DNA of 49,912 nucleotides from Caldifarciminota bacterium (GTDB lineage Bacteria; Hydrothermota; UBA3073): NCBI GenBank assembly GCA_023129165.1, contig JAGMCL010000027.1, positions 1 to 49,912 of the forward strand, read 5' to 3'. Shown piece by piece: positions 17,869 to 25,781 of this stretch (position 1 is its first letter; each line of letters starts with the position of its first letter). The notes under the pieces were generated by a model. It saw only the letters and a program-made list of their open reading frames with translations, ran no database searches and was not told where the DNA came from. The position numbers and the translations under genes were made by a program.

Positions 17869-18819
17869 TTAGTTAGAAAAATGTAGTATATAACCACTTT
17901 CCCCCACTGCCCATGCATTATGACGACTTACTGTATAAACAGAATAAAGGGCATAGCATATTGCATCGTCATACAATGTCCACTGTCCCTCTTTATAGTG
18001 GTATATGGACCCAAATCCAGTACTCCCGTATACTGCCCATCCTTCAGTGCTATCCATAAACGAAATACAAGATACAGAGTGGAATATATTACTTCCAAAT
18101 TCGCTCCATTCAATGCCATCATAATGCAAGATAGGAAGAAGTCCTTTTCCCTCTAATACTGCCCATCCATTTGTGGGAGAAAGAAAGTAAACCGAGGAAA
18201 TTGATTTCCGGAAGCGAGGAGAAATTAGAACCCAGCTGCCATTTAAATAATAAAGGATACGCCCATCACCTTCTAGTCCTGTCCACCCCTTACAGCCTAC
18301 CACCCACCCATTTCCCGAAGACAGAAAATGGAGAGATTTCCAAAGAAGGGTAAAATCCTGATAGGCAATACTCCATTCACTATCATAATGAATTATTATC
18401 CCAGAATCGCCTACAGCATACCCATCGATTTGACTTAAAAACTGCACATCATTCAAGTCTACATTCACAGGAGAACTATCACTTACCCATACAGAACCAT
18501 TCCAGTATAGTATTGTTCCATTATTACCAACTACCCATCCATTATCAGCATTAACAAAATATATTCCGTTCAACTTCTTCATCGTAGAACTTTGGACTGT
18601 GTTCCACTCGCTTCCATTCCAGTGAATTATCACTCCAGAATCTCCAGCTGCCCAGATGTTATTCTCAGAAAGTGCAAATACTGAATATAAATCCTTTGCA
18701 GTAGGGCTTTCCACCTCCTCCCAGACAGATTCAGTAACTGGGTCAGTGGGCCCCTTACATCCCCCTATGGCAAGGGCTACAAAAATGATATACAATGGCA
18801 CTGAGATTCTCTTAAGCAT
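17869..18819 (-). CDS. GWAVG-repeat beta-propeller lipoprotein
   Basis: 316 residues from ATG 18819 behind TTTAGGAGATG. The leader ends in the lipobox LAIGGC, giving a lipidated Cys near residue 21. The mature part has seven or so repeats of about 40 residues (LxSVYFLSxxNGWAVGxxGxILHYxGxxW), a pattern found in Ycf48-like or BNR-like propellers. It is closely related to the protein at 22667-23677: residues about 33-75 are nearly the same in both, and the DNA is nearly identical there. Together they flank the large C25 protein, whose stop is 41 bp upstream. Probably a surface-exposed binding or assembly factor. The link to photosystem assembly suggested by Ycf48 does not apply here. Confidence 0.75.
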   Translation of the reverse strand: MLKRISVPLYIIFVALAIGGCKGPTDPVTESVWEEVESPTAKDLYSVFALSENNIWAAGDSGVIIHWNGSEWNTVQSSTMKKLNGIYFVNADNGWVVGNNGTILYWNGSVWVSDSSPVNVDLNDVQFLSQIDGYAVGDSGIIIHYDSEWSIAYQDFTLLWKSLHFLSSGNGWVVGCKGWTGLEGDGRILYYLNGSWVLISPRFRKSISSVYFLSPTNGWAVLEGKGLLPILHYDGIEWSEFGSNIFHSVSCISFMDSTEGWAVYGSTGFGSIYHYKEGQWTLYDDAICYALYSVYTVSRHNAWAVGESGYILHFSN

Positions 18820-18860
18820 TTTACATCTCCTAAAGTGCGAAAATTAGAGAGCGAACTATT

Positions 18861-21800
18861 CTATCTGACGAGAATAAGTTTTTTGGTGGAGTTATAGTCT
18901 TCAGAGAGCATCTGGCAGAAATAAATCCCGGCTGCAACCTTCTTTCCATTCTCATCCCCGCCGTCCCAGTTTATCTGGTAGAAGCCTGCCTCTTTTTTCC
19001 TATCCACCAATGTTCTAACCAATTCTCCAGCAATATTGTATACATTTAGAGTTACATAACAAAAAGCTGGCAATGCGTATCTTATACTCGTTACGTGGTA
19101 AAAAGGATTGGGATAACACTGAAGTGAGAAACTTATATTTGCTATGATATCCGCTGTTTGGTTTCCTCCACGAGAACCACCATCTATTATTTCTCTCGCC
19201 CAATTGCTCAATAAAAACTCGTTTGGATACTGCTGAAGAAACAAGAGGAAAATCTCCCTTGCCTTTTCGTCATCATTCAGATAAAACTTGTAAATCCATC
19301 CCATATCAAAGAGAGCGTACTTACTTGACTCTGTGGTGGGAAATCTTTCCAGAATCATCTCGCAGCTCACAATAGCTCCGTCATAATCGCCTTGCTTCAG
19401 CAAAATTGGAATCACAAGCTCTAAAGATATACACCCAAGTAAGGCATCAGGATAGTTAACAGTAATCTCTCCAAGATAAGGCAATGCCTCATCTTCACTA
19501 CCCATTGCCCAATAACAGCAAACCAGGTGATCCAAAGAAAACTGTGCCACCTCTGAATCAGGGTAGTTAGTAATTACAAATGCAAATTCCCGTACCGCTT
19601 CCTCATATTTTCCCTGATAAAATAGCTCCCTCCCTCTTCTATTGTGTTCTTCTGGTAATGAGTCACTTTTCTCTCCAGATGGCTCACCCGTGGAGATTTG
19701 AATAACACTAGTATAATCTCCTTTTCCCCACGGGTCGGAAGTAAGATATGGATAATAATAAATTGTCTTTCCTCTGCCCAGATGGGCTATCTGCCTTGCA
19801 TCAGGTGGGTTCTCTCCCCACCAGTTACAAATTGCATAGATATTATCGCAATCCAAGGCTGCGAGAACATCAAAACAAGGAGGAAAAGGACCATGAAAAG
19901 AATTCATACCACAATTAGGATTACCATCAGGGTCGGGATAGTAGCCTATATTTGGTTCTGAGTGATACTTGCAATAAATGTTACCTTTCAAACCGGAATA
20001 GAGATAATTTCCTATATAAGGCTCGCTCTCATTAGGTGGACGGATATTTGGATCGGAGTAATTGTCACACCAGATTTCAAAAGAATCAGCATGCATGTCA
20101 TTTCTATATATCCAGGTATTAGAGTATGAGGCTTTATTACAGCAGATACCATACCTATTACCATGTATGGTATTATCAAAAATATGAGCACAAGAATATT
20201 GACCACCCGTACCTTGAATAACCACGCCTGTTCCCTTATACCAATTGGAATAATGATATCGATTTGTGGAGATTTCGTTATTATAAATATAAGGCGGATT
20301 ATTACAATTAAGAACAAGAACGCCTATCTCTCCATCAGTAGGAGACTCACCATTAAATATTGTAAAATTTGAGATAGAAGCAGAGCATCCATTAAACAAT
20401 ACAGCAGCATCGTAATTACCCGATGCAGTGAATCCATAAATATAGGTGTTATCTTTGGACTCACCCACAACATCTACTCCATCTTTCATGCTAATTCTTT
20501 CAGAATATCCACCAGAATGCACATAAACCATATCTCCACTGCTAGCCGCATTTATCGCAGCCTGAATGGTAGAATACTCCAAAGGAACATGAATAACATC
20601 TCGAACGTAAGTACTTCCCTCATAGGGTAGAAAATTATGTTTAGTAACAGTTATATACATAGGTTCAGATGTAACATTTAGAGGCACTTCACATACTGCT
20701 TCACCACTTGCATTTGTATACTTGGTCTCGTATATCTCCTCTCCCTTCCAGAAGCACACTAAGGCATCCTGAACTGGATTACTACATGGAGGATATGGAT
20801 ATTCACTTTTTACAGTTACAACGACTTCAGAATTGTCGAAAACCGTGTCAGGATGTTCAACACAAAAACAATTCCCAAAATCTGTCCACATAGGCATTTC
20901 TGGATCACCGAAAAGATTGAGCTCGTATACACACCATCTGTAATATCTGTTAGTTGAAGCAGTAGGGACAAAGAAATCTTTAGCTTCGGCAAGCGTTTGT
21001 CCAATACGATAGAAATCCTCATTAAACAGTTCTCTAAAGAATCTGATACTAAGCTCATTAGAAGGGCCAAGAGGGGGAGGAATTGTTCGGCCCCAACCAA
21101 ATCTGGAGTTTAAACAAGCACCTACTGTTCCACCAGATTCATTATTCATTAGATGTTCAGCGTAACAGTCGTAGTCAAACGCTCCACATAGACAGCAAAT
21201 ACCAGTATGTACACCGAACCTATTACCACCGGCTACTAAATAATTGTCAATATCCGCACTTGTAATTGGATCACCAGATCCAGCCATTACCCTATCTATA
21301 TCACCGTGTCCAGAATAGTGACAAAACCCATATCCGACTTCCATTGAATCGATCGTTGCAAGATCATCGTAATTCCCAAATTCATCATATAACTTGGCAT
21401 CGTAGTAATCAGCTGGATCATCGTTTGCTATCGTATCATTTGTCCAGTAGCCAGGGTGCCAAGGGGTCAGCTGTTCTGATGGAAGAAGCATTTTCTCAAA
21501 ATACCTACTATCTGGATTCTTTTCATAAATCAAGACTTTATTCACAAATCTCCCAGCATAATAATCACTACTAACGGCTGCTCTTCCCACAAAGACATCC
21601 GAATACATATCTACAGTATCTGTTAATTCACCGTATACACCGTCTCCATCAGCATCCCAGTCTCCATCAAGATCAGAAAAATAAAGATCAGTTGGTATGG
21701 TGTCTTCATCGGGATAAGCCCCTACATCACTATGAAATATATATGTATCTCTTCTGGGGACTAAGATACCACTTTCATCATCGGCATCTCCTCCAAGTAA

Positions 21801-22664
21801 GAAGTAAAAAGCTCCCCAAGTCGAGTTGGCATCAATAATGAAGTTTCTTATCTTTTCAGCATTGTCACTGCCAGTATAATTGCTATATATCGAATCGGTG
21901 GTCACAACTTTTGCTTGAACTCCTTTCTTGGTTTTCCAATTAGCGAGATTCTGATAAGTTGAACTAAATTCAGGTATAGTAATAATTACATAATCGTAAT
22001 TATCAGGAGTAGTAAATCCAATCGGAGGTGTCCATTTTTTCACATCTTCTGGATTGATAACCATTTTTTCAACCATTTTACCAAAGACTTTACTCTGTTT
22101 CTCAGTTTTCGTTTTTATTGGGTATTTCCCTTCCTCGTAGTAAACCTTGAAATCAATTCGAGAGTAGAAAAGAAGCCTCTTCTCAGCCGGTATATATTGA
22201 ACTGGATAAACAAGAAATCCAGCGATTCTATAACCTGCTTTAGAGCCAACATGAGAACACTCAACCAATACCTCTGGATAAGGATTAGAGGAAGAATAAA
22301 TTTCCTCATCAGGTTCGGCAAATGGAAGATTCAATCTAAATGAAATAGGCTCCATTGGCTGTACTGGGAAGATGAAATACTCCCCAGGTATATCTTCTCT
22401 CTCAAACGATTCTACCTCAACTTTTGTAACAGTTGCACTAGGTGGAATAACAGTCAAGGAAGTAACCTGAGGAAGCATCGGCTTTCCTATATCACTCGTA
22501 ACCCCATGATCTGCAAGAGTGACTATGTCGCAATCCTTAAACTTACTGAACGAAAGAGCTTCCTTCGAAAAAGTGACCGAAAGCCTTAACTCCCCTCCAA
22601 ACCCTTGCATTGAAGAAAAGAGCAAGAATACAACGGCACCTAATTTATAAGCAATGTATCTAAT
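18861..22664 (-). CDS. giant C25 peptidase with beta-helix, TPR and T9SS domains, probable AUU start
   Basis: No ATG, GTG, TTG or CTG exists in frame between a stop at 22698-22700 and a TTG at 22623-22625, yet 12 codons upstream of that TTG the frame encodes a good signal peptide (RYIAYKLGAVVFLLFSSMQG). A strong GGGAGGT ends five bases before an ATT (22662-22664), which I take as the start, giving 1267 residues. The peptidase domain has His in HYSGHG (about residue 453) and Cys in ICCLCGAF (about 491), with a Ca-loop-like DLDGDWDADGDGVYGE region before it. About 715-990 is a right-handed beta-helix (IQAAINAASSGDMVYVHSG...). About 1030-1155 holds TPR-like repeats (GKYEEAVREF, DYDGAIVSCE). The final 80 residues are the sorting domain. 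An unusual combination. The ribosome site overlaps the stop of the upstream lipoprotein, suggesting translational coupling. Confidence 0.85.
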   Translation of the reverse strand: MRYIAYKLGAVVFLLFSSMQGFGGELRLSVTFSKEALSFSKFKDCDIVTLADHGVTSDIGKPMLPQVTSLTVIPPSATVTKVEVESFEREDIPGEYFIFPVQPMEPISFRLNLPFAEPDEEIYSSSNPYPEVLVECSHVGSKAGYRIAGFLVYPVQYIPAEKRLLFYSRIDFKVYYEEGKYPIKTKTEKQSKVFGKMVEKMVINPEDVKKWTPPIGFTTPDNYDYVIITIPEFSSTYQNLANWKTKKGVQAKVVTTDSIYSNYTGSDNAEKIRNFIIDANSTWGAFYFLLGGDADDESGILVPRRDTYIFHSDVGAYPDEDTIPTDLYFSDLDGDWDADGDGVYGELTDTVDMYSDVFVGRAAVSSDYYAGRFVNKVLIYEKNPDSRYFEKMLLPSEQLTPWHPGYWTNDTIANDDPADYYDAKLYDEFGNYDDLATIDSMEVGYGFCHYSGHGDIDRVMAGSGDPITSADIDNYLVAGGNRFGVHTGICCLCGAFDYDCYAEHLMNNESGGTVGACLNSRFGWGRTIPPPLGPSNELSIRFFRELFNEDFYRIGQTLAEAKDFFVPTASTNRYYRWCVYELNLFGDPEMPMWTDFGNCFCVEHPDTVFDNSEVVVTVKSEYPYPPCSNPVQDALVCFWKGEEIYETKYTNASGEAVCEVPLNVTSEPMYITVTKHNFLPYEGSTYVRDVIHVPLEYSTIQAAINAASSGDMVYVHSGGYSERISMKDGVDVVGESKDNTYIYGFTASGNYDAAVLFNGCSASISNFTIFNGESPTDGEIGVLVLNCNNPPYIYNNEISTNRYHYSNWYKGTGVVIQGTGGQYSCAHIFDNTIHGNRYGICCNKASYSNTWIYRNDMHADSFEIWCDNYSDPNIRPPNESEPYIGNYLYSGLKGNIYCKYHSEPNIGYYPDPDGNPNCGMNSFHGPFPPCFDVLAALDCDNIYAICNWWGENPPDARQIAHLGRGKTIYYYPYLTSDPWGKGDYTSVIQISTGEPSGEKSDSLPEEHNRRGRELFYQGKYEEAVREFAFVITNYPDSEVAQFSLDHLVCCYWAMGSEDEALPYLGEITVNYPDALLGCISLELVIPILLKQGDYDGAIVSCEMILERFPTTESSKYALFDMGWIYKFYLNDDEKAREIFLLFLQQYPNEFLLSNWAREIIDGGSRGGNQTADIIANISFSLQCYPNPFYHVTSIRYALPAFCYVTLNVYNIAGELVRTLVDRKKEAGFYQINWDGGDENGKKVAAGIYFCQMLSEDYNSTKKLILVR

Positions 22665-22666
22665 TT

Positions 22667-23677
22667 TTACCTCCCTTCTGGACTTAGATGGAATATTCTA
22701 CCACCTACTGCCCATCCCTCATTATCGTTAAGTAGATAGACTGATCTAAGGTACACATCATCTAACCCTACATCATGCCATTCAGAACCGTCGTAGTGAA
22801 GCATCTTATCTCCAACTGCATAGCCATTTGTAGGGCTTGAAAAATCCAAAGATCCCAAGAAAGTGCGTGCACTTGCTTTTACTGTTAGACTCCAACTTTC
22901 GCCATCATATCTAAATATACGTGAGGCTGGAAAAGAGATTGTACATGAGGAGCCAACCACCCATCCCTCCGAGGGTGATGTAAAATAAACAGAGGCTAAA
23001 GTCCATCCAGGATCCTGCAGTCCTAAATCGTGCAAGTCTGCTACTATGCTCCACTCGGTGCCATTATAATAGAGGACAACTACTCCTACTCCGAGATCAC
23101 CACCTACTACCCAACCATTATTAGGAGATAAGAAATAGCAGTCAGAAAGGGGAATAGGTGTTGGGCTCTCAACTTCACTCCACCTACCATCGTGATAATG
23201 TAATATTATGCCACCTGATATACCGCAGCCCCCAACTGCCCATCCCTCTTCAGATGATGGAAAATAGACGGAATATAGTCCTTCGGACGTTGGACTTTCT
23301 ACTTTATGCCAACTATTACCATCGTAATGCAGTATTGTACCAGACCTATTGTAAGAACAACCCCCAACAGCCCAGCCATCATTAGGTGACACAAAATAAA
23401 TGGAGCTGAGATGAGCTTCTGTTGGGCTCTCCACTGTACTCCAATCGCTTCCATTCCAGTGAATTATCACTCCAGCCTCGCCGACTGCCCAGGCGTTATT
23501 CTCGGAAAGTGCAAATACTGAATACAAATCCTTTGTAGTAGGGCTTTCCACCTCATGCCATTCAGAAGTAGAATCTGTAGAATCGGAAGTAGGATTGGTG
23601 AACCATTCACAACCAGTCAATAAAGCAATTATTACTACCACTCCGATGACTTCCATTATTGGGCTTTTCTTGAGCAT
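22667..23677 (-). CDS. GWAVG-repeat beta-propeller lipoprotein, paralogue of 17869-18819
   Basis: I choose ATG 23677, preceded by AGGAGGTGTAAG, over the more upstream in-frame ATG at 23707, which lacks a ribosome site and would overlap the next gene. The protein is 336 residues with lipobox LLTGC (Cys near 23), a short Ser/Thr linker and seven GWAVG-type blades (about 40 residues each). It shares a nearly identical first blade with its paralogue. The stop TAA sits inside the ribosome site of the large C25 gene (stop at 22667-22669, proposed start at 22664), and the upstream lipoprotein ends 10 bp away, so all three are likely one transcript. Confidence 0.75.
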   Translation of the reverse strand: MLKKSPIMEVIGVVVIIALLTGCEWFTNPTSDSTDSTSEWHEVESPTTKDLYSVFALSENNAWAVGEAGVIIHWNGSDWSTVESPTEAHLSSIYFVSPNDGWAVGGCSYNRSGTILHYDGNSWHKVESPTSEGLYSVYFPSSEEGWAVGGCGISGGIILHYHDGRWSEVESPTPIPLSDCYFLSPNNGWVVGGDLGVGVVVLYYNGTEWSIVADLHDLGLQDPGWTLASVYFTSPSEGWVVGSSCTISFPASRIFRYDGESWSLTVKASARTFLGSLDFSSPTNGYAVGDKMLHYDGSEWHDVGLDDVYLRSVYLLNDNEGWAVGGRIFHLSPEGR

Positions 23678-23687
23678 CTTACACCTC

Positions 23688-24089
23688 CTATTTGTTAAAA
23701 TCGACATCTATAAGATCCTTCCAAAGATAAGAGAGCATTTGTTGATTTGTTACTTTGTAATTACCACTGCAGTAAACGAAAACAAAACGACACTCATGGG
23801 CCCACCTATATTCTGGATGGTCATCAATTAGGAAAAACCAGCATTCTTCTTCCACTAATAAAAGTTCATCTTGACAATCAGTTGAAAGTGCATAAACTGT
23901 ATCTCCCTCATTCAATCTATACTCCAATTCATAAAGCTTTATTCCTTCCGTGTTGTTATTTAACACATTGCAAAGTACTACTCGCTCGGCTTTCTCAAGC
24001 AAGATGCATCCTTCTTCACCCGTAGGGGCTACGCATCCCATCACTCCCAAAACTACCAACAACCCTAAAAATATCTCAAGGCACCTCAT
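23688..24089 (-). CDS. small cysteine-rich lipoprotein, function unknown
   Basis: 133 residues from ATG 24089 behind GAGGTAATAA. The leader ends in VMGC, a good lipobox (Cys near 19). The mature part has six further cysteines and many aromatic and acidic residues, with ECRFVFVYCSGNYKV near the end. No family recognised. Probably periplasmic or outer-membrane anchored, with disulphides. It heads the lipoprotein-lipoprotein-C25 run that continues to 18861. Confidence 0.65.
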   Translation of the reverse strand: MRCLEIFLGLLVVLGVMGCVAPTGEEGCILLEKAERVVLCNVLNNNTEGIKLYELEYRLNEGDTVYALSTDCQDELLLVEEECWFFLIDDHPEYRWAHECRFVFVYCSGNYKVTNQQMLSYLWKDLIDVDFNK

Positions 24090-24198
24090 GCTTTATTACC
24101 TCTTTGTATAGAACCCTTTCAATAATTGCCTTCTTTTACCTTTCATCCTTCTTTGAAACAGCATTAGAGACCAATAAATTATAATTATTAAATTTTTA

Positions 24199-24900
24199 CT
24201 ATTCTGCCCTGAATGTTGGAATGAATTCGTAGGTATCGAGTTTCCTCTTTAGAGATGATGCTGCATCAAATATAAGGATTACATTGGTCGTATCATGTTC
24301 TGTAATATTGAACATATCCGGAACTGTGATAATGGGGCTTACTGTATCAGACAGCTCTACTGGAAACTCCATACCACCAAGAATCAGAATGTTTGATGTT
24401 GTAGTAGTTGTGTCAGGTTTATAAGTTGTATCACACACAGCAGTAGTATCCCATGGAGTTTGTGTCGTATCAATCCAGATTTCAGTAGTCTCTATTTCAG
24501 CAATAACAGTATCCACAGTCGTATCTATGACAGGTGAAGTAAAAACTGTTAGACTGATTTCTATAAACTCTTCAGGTGGTAGCCAGGTTCTGCCTATCTC
24601 ATAGATAATAAAGGAGTCACCTGAAGACTCGAATGTATTGATGATACGGGTTTCGTCTCTATAAGCACCGAGTGTATCATATATGACTGCATAGTCATCA
24701 TTTGCCCTGTAAGCCCTAACATCATTAATCTTTATAAAAAGGGCATCTCCATCAATAATACCAAGAGAATCACGTGCAGAAGGTTCGGTGGTGACCTTTA
24801 GAGCGATAACTCCTGGGTCAGGTGATGGAGAAACAGGGGTTGTACAATCGAGCAGAAATAGTAAGAGAAAAAGGGGGATAGTTTTCAATAATTCTTTCAT
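24199..24900 (-). CDS. lipoprotein, function unknown
   Basis: 233 residues from ATG 24900 behind CAGGAGGTTAAGA. The leader is hydrophobic and ends LLDC, an atypical lipobox with Asp before the Cys; a signal peptidase II substrate remains the best reading. The body starts GVIALKVTTEPSARDSLGIIDGDALFIKINDVRAYRAND, somewhat like the DUF4382-type beta-sandwich lipoproteins, then has a Thr-rich stretch (DTTTTTSN at about 165) and ends in another beta-rich part. A perfect 8-bp palindrome lies just before the ribosome site (24913-24932). No catalytic residues seen; the DUF4382 resemblance is weak. Confidence 0.6.
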   Translation of the reverse strand: MKELLKTIPLFLLLFLLDCTTPVSPSPDPGVIALKVTTEPSARDSLGIIDGDALFIKINDVRAYRANDDYAVIYDTLGAYRDETRIINTFESSGDSFIIYEIGRTWLPPEEFIEISLTVFTSPVIDTTVDTVIAEIETTEIWIDTTQTPWDTTAVCDTTYKPDTTTTTSNILILGGMEFPVELSDTVSPIITVPDMFNITEHDTTNVILIFDAASSLKRKLDTYEFIPTFRAE

Positions 24901-24912
24901 TCTTAACCTCCT

Positions 24913-24932
24913 GGTATAATGTTCATTATACC
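24913..24932. promoter_or_regulatory. perfect inverted repeat upstream of the lipoprotein start
   Basis: GGTATAAT-GTTC-ATTATACC has 8-bp perfect arms and sits directly before the AGGAGG of the gene starting at 24900. It could be an operator, an mRNA hairpin controlling the ribosome site, or contain a -10 box (TATAAT). No good -35 was found at the right distance. Confidence 0.45.
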
Positions 24933-24987
24933 TGATTACCCAGATATTAACTACACAACACCTTTAGTTAGGAAAAAATTACTCAGA

Positions 24988-25356
24988 TTAATTTACAAAT
25001 CTCTTTACCTGACAACTTTTATTACCAAAATTAACTAATAACCCAGTATGAAGTTCAGAAGCCTTTAAATATGAAAGTAATTGATATCCAAAGACAGATG
25101 CTATATTCCCTGTTAAAGCTTTAATTTCAACAATTACCTCATCTTCTATAACTAAATCTATTCTGAATTTACCAACCTGCTTATCCTGGTATAAAACCCT
25201 AAATTCTTTCTCTGTCTGATATAATAATCCCTCATAATCAAGTACTAATTTTAATGTATTATGGTATATCTTTTCATTAAACCCGGGTCCTAACTCACGG
25301 TGTACCTTAAAACAGCCAGCTATTATGCGTTCTGTAAGTGGATCTCTATCCTTCAT
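24988..25356 (-). CDS. GxxExxY protein, PD-(D/E)XK nuclease-superfamily fold
   Basis: 122 residues from ATG 25356; no ribosome site precedes it. It contains the naming motif GPGFNEKIY (about residues 23-31) and the restriction-endonuclease-like core FRIDLVIED...VIVEIKAL, with Asp near 71 and Glu-x-Lys near 82-84, then GYQLLSYLKAS and GLLVNFG. Full length for the family, whose biological role is not settled. Such short ORFs are common in FCB and candidate-phylum genomes and often stand alone next to rearranged DNA, as here beside the deletion scar at 25667-25781. Confidence 0.85.
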   Translation of the reverse strand: MKDRDPLTERIIAGCFKVHRELGPGFNEKIYHNTLKLVLDYEGLLYQTEKEFRVLYQDKQVGKFRIDLVIEDEVIVEIKALTGNIASVFGYQLLSYLKASELHTGLLVNFGNKSCQVKRFVN

Positions 25357-25466
25357 CTGTGAAATCTCATTTTAATCAATGTAATCAGATATCCTGATCT
25401 TTATAGGATGTCTCTTCGTAAAACTTAAGTAACAATTTTGGACCCAGATTTTATAAGTCAAGAAAA

Positions 25467-25533
25467 GCAGTGGCAAGCCACTGCACTCCAAAATCCAACT
25501 ACAGGCACATGGAGTGCATAAGCTTGCTGATGC
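25467..25533. repeat. pair of inverted hairpin repeats with ACTCCA/TGGAGT
   Basis: A perfect hairpin GCAGTGGCAAGCCACTGC (25467-25484) followed by ACTCCA faces TGGAGT and a second hairpin (GCATAAGC...GCTGATGC, 25516-25533) in opposite orientation. Non-coding. It lies in the 25357-25666 spacer, which otherwise holds only a degenerate AGATATCCT/AGGATGTCT inverted pair (25388-25412) and the small remnant at 25576-25623. Confidence 0.5.
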
Positions 25534-25575
25534 AATTTAAAAATTGAAATGCTTAACGCTAGCTATAATAAAGAC

Positions 25576-25623
25576 TTATCTACCTGTTGGTAGTAAGACA
25601 ACCATTATTAAGATAATCTTCAT
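25576..25623 (-). pseudogene. possible remnant of a secreted-protein gene start
   Basis: ATG at 25623 behind AGGAATTTAGTA encodes 15 residues, MKIILIMVVLLPTGR, then TAA. This looks like the first half of a signal peptide that has lost its gene. Right after a deletion scar this is plausible, but 15 residues can arise by chance. Confidence 0.25.
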
Positions 25624-25666
25624 TACTAAATTCCTATTTATCAATCAAAATTATTCTCTAATCTCC

Positions 25667-25781
25667 CTATTTAAGTAACTGGTTTACTTCAAAAGTTATA
25701 TCTTTTGCTGTTTCAGAGGGACTCTTCTTATCAAGGAAGAGCTCTTCAAGGTGTTGGTTAACAATATTACCCATTTCCTCC
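25667..25781 (-). pseudogene. 3' remnant of a deleted sugar-binding-protein gene
   Basis: A 35-codon tail (25667-25774) matches the end of the binding protein at 26852-28084 in 29 of 35 residues (MGNIVNQHLEELFLDKK...). The first 39 bases (25743-25781) are identical to 26931-26969. To the right, CATTTCCTCCTATTTA at 25772-25787 is identical to the region before that gene's start (28083-28098). The junction is thus a hybrid joined over CATTTCCTCC, a 10-bp sequence present both before the start and inside the end of the binding-protein gene: the expected product of deletion between direct repeats. It still carries AGGAGGAA before an ATG, so the short peptide might be made. Confidence 0.85.

Noticed and set aside
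17869-23677. Photosystem II assembly factor (Ycf48) annotation for the GWAVG lipoproteins
   Set aside because: Only the blade pattern is similar; nothing else here suggests photosynthesis.
23678-23707. Upstream start of the GWAVG lipoprotein
   Set aside because: It would overlap the small lipoprotein gene and spoil the lipoprotein leader; ATG 23677 has AGGAGG at proper distance.
25467-25533. CRISPR-like or attachment-site structure
   Set aside because: Only one inverted pair, no regular spacing, no cas or integrase gene.
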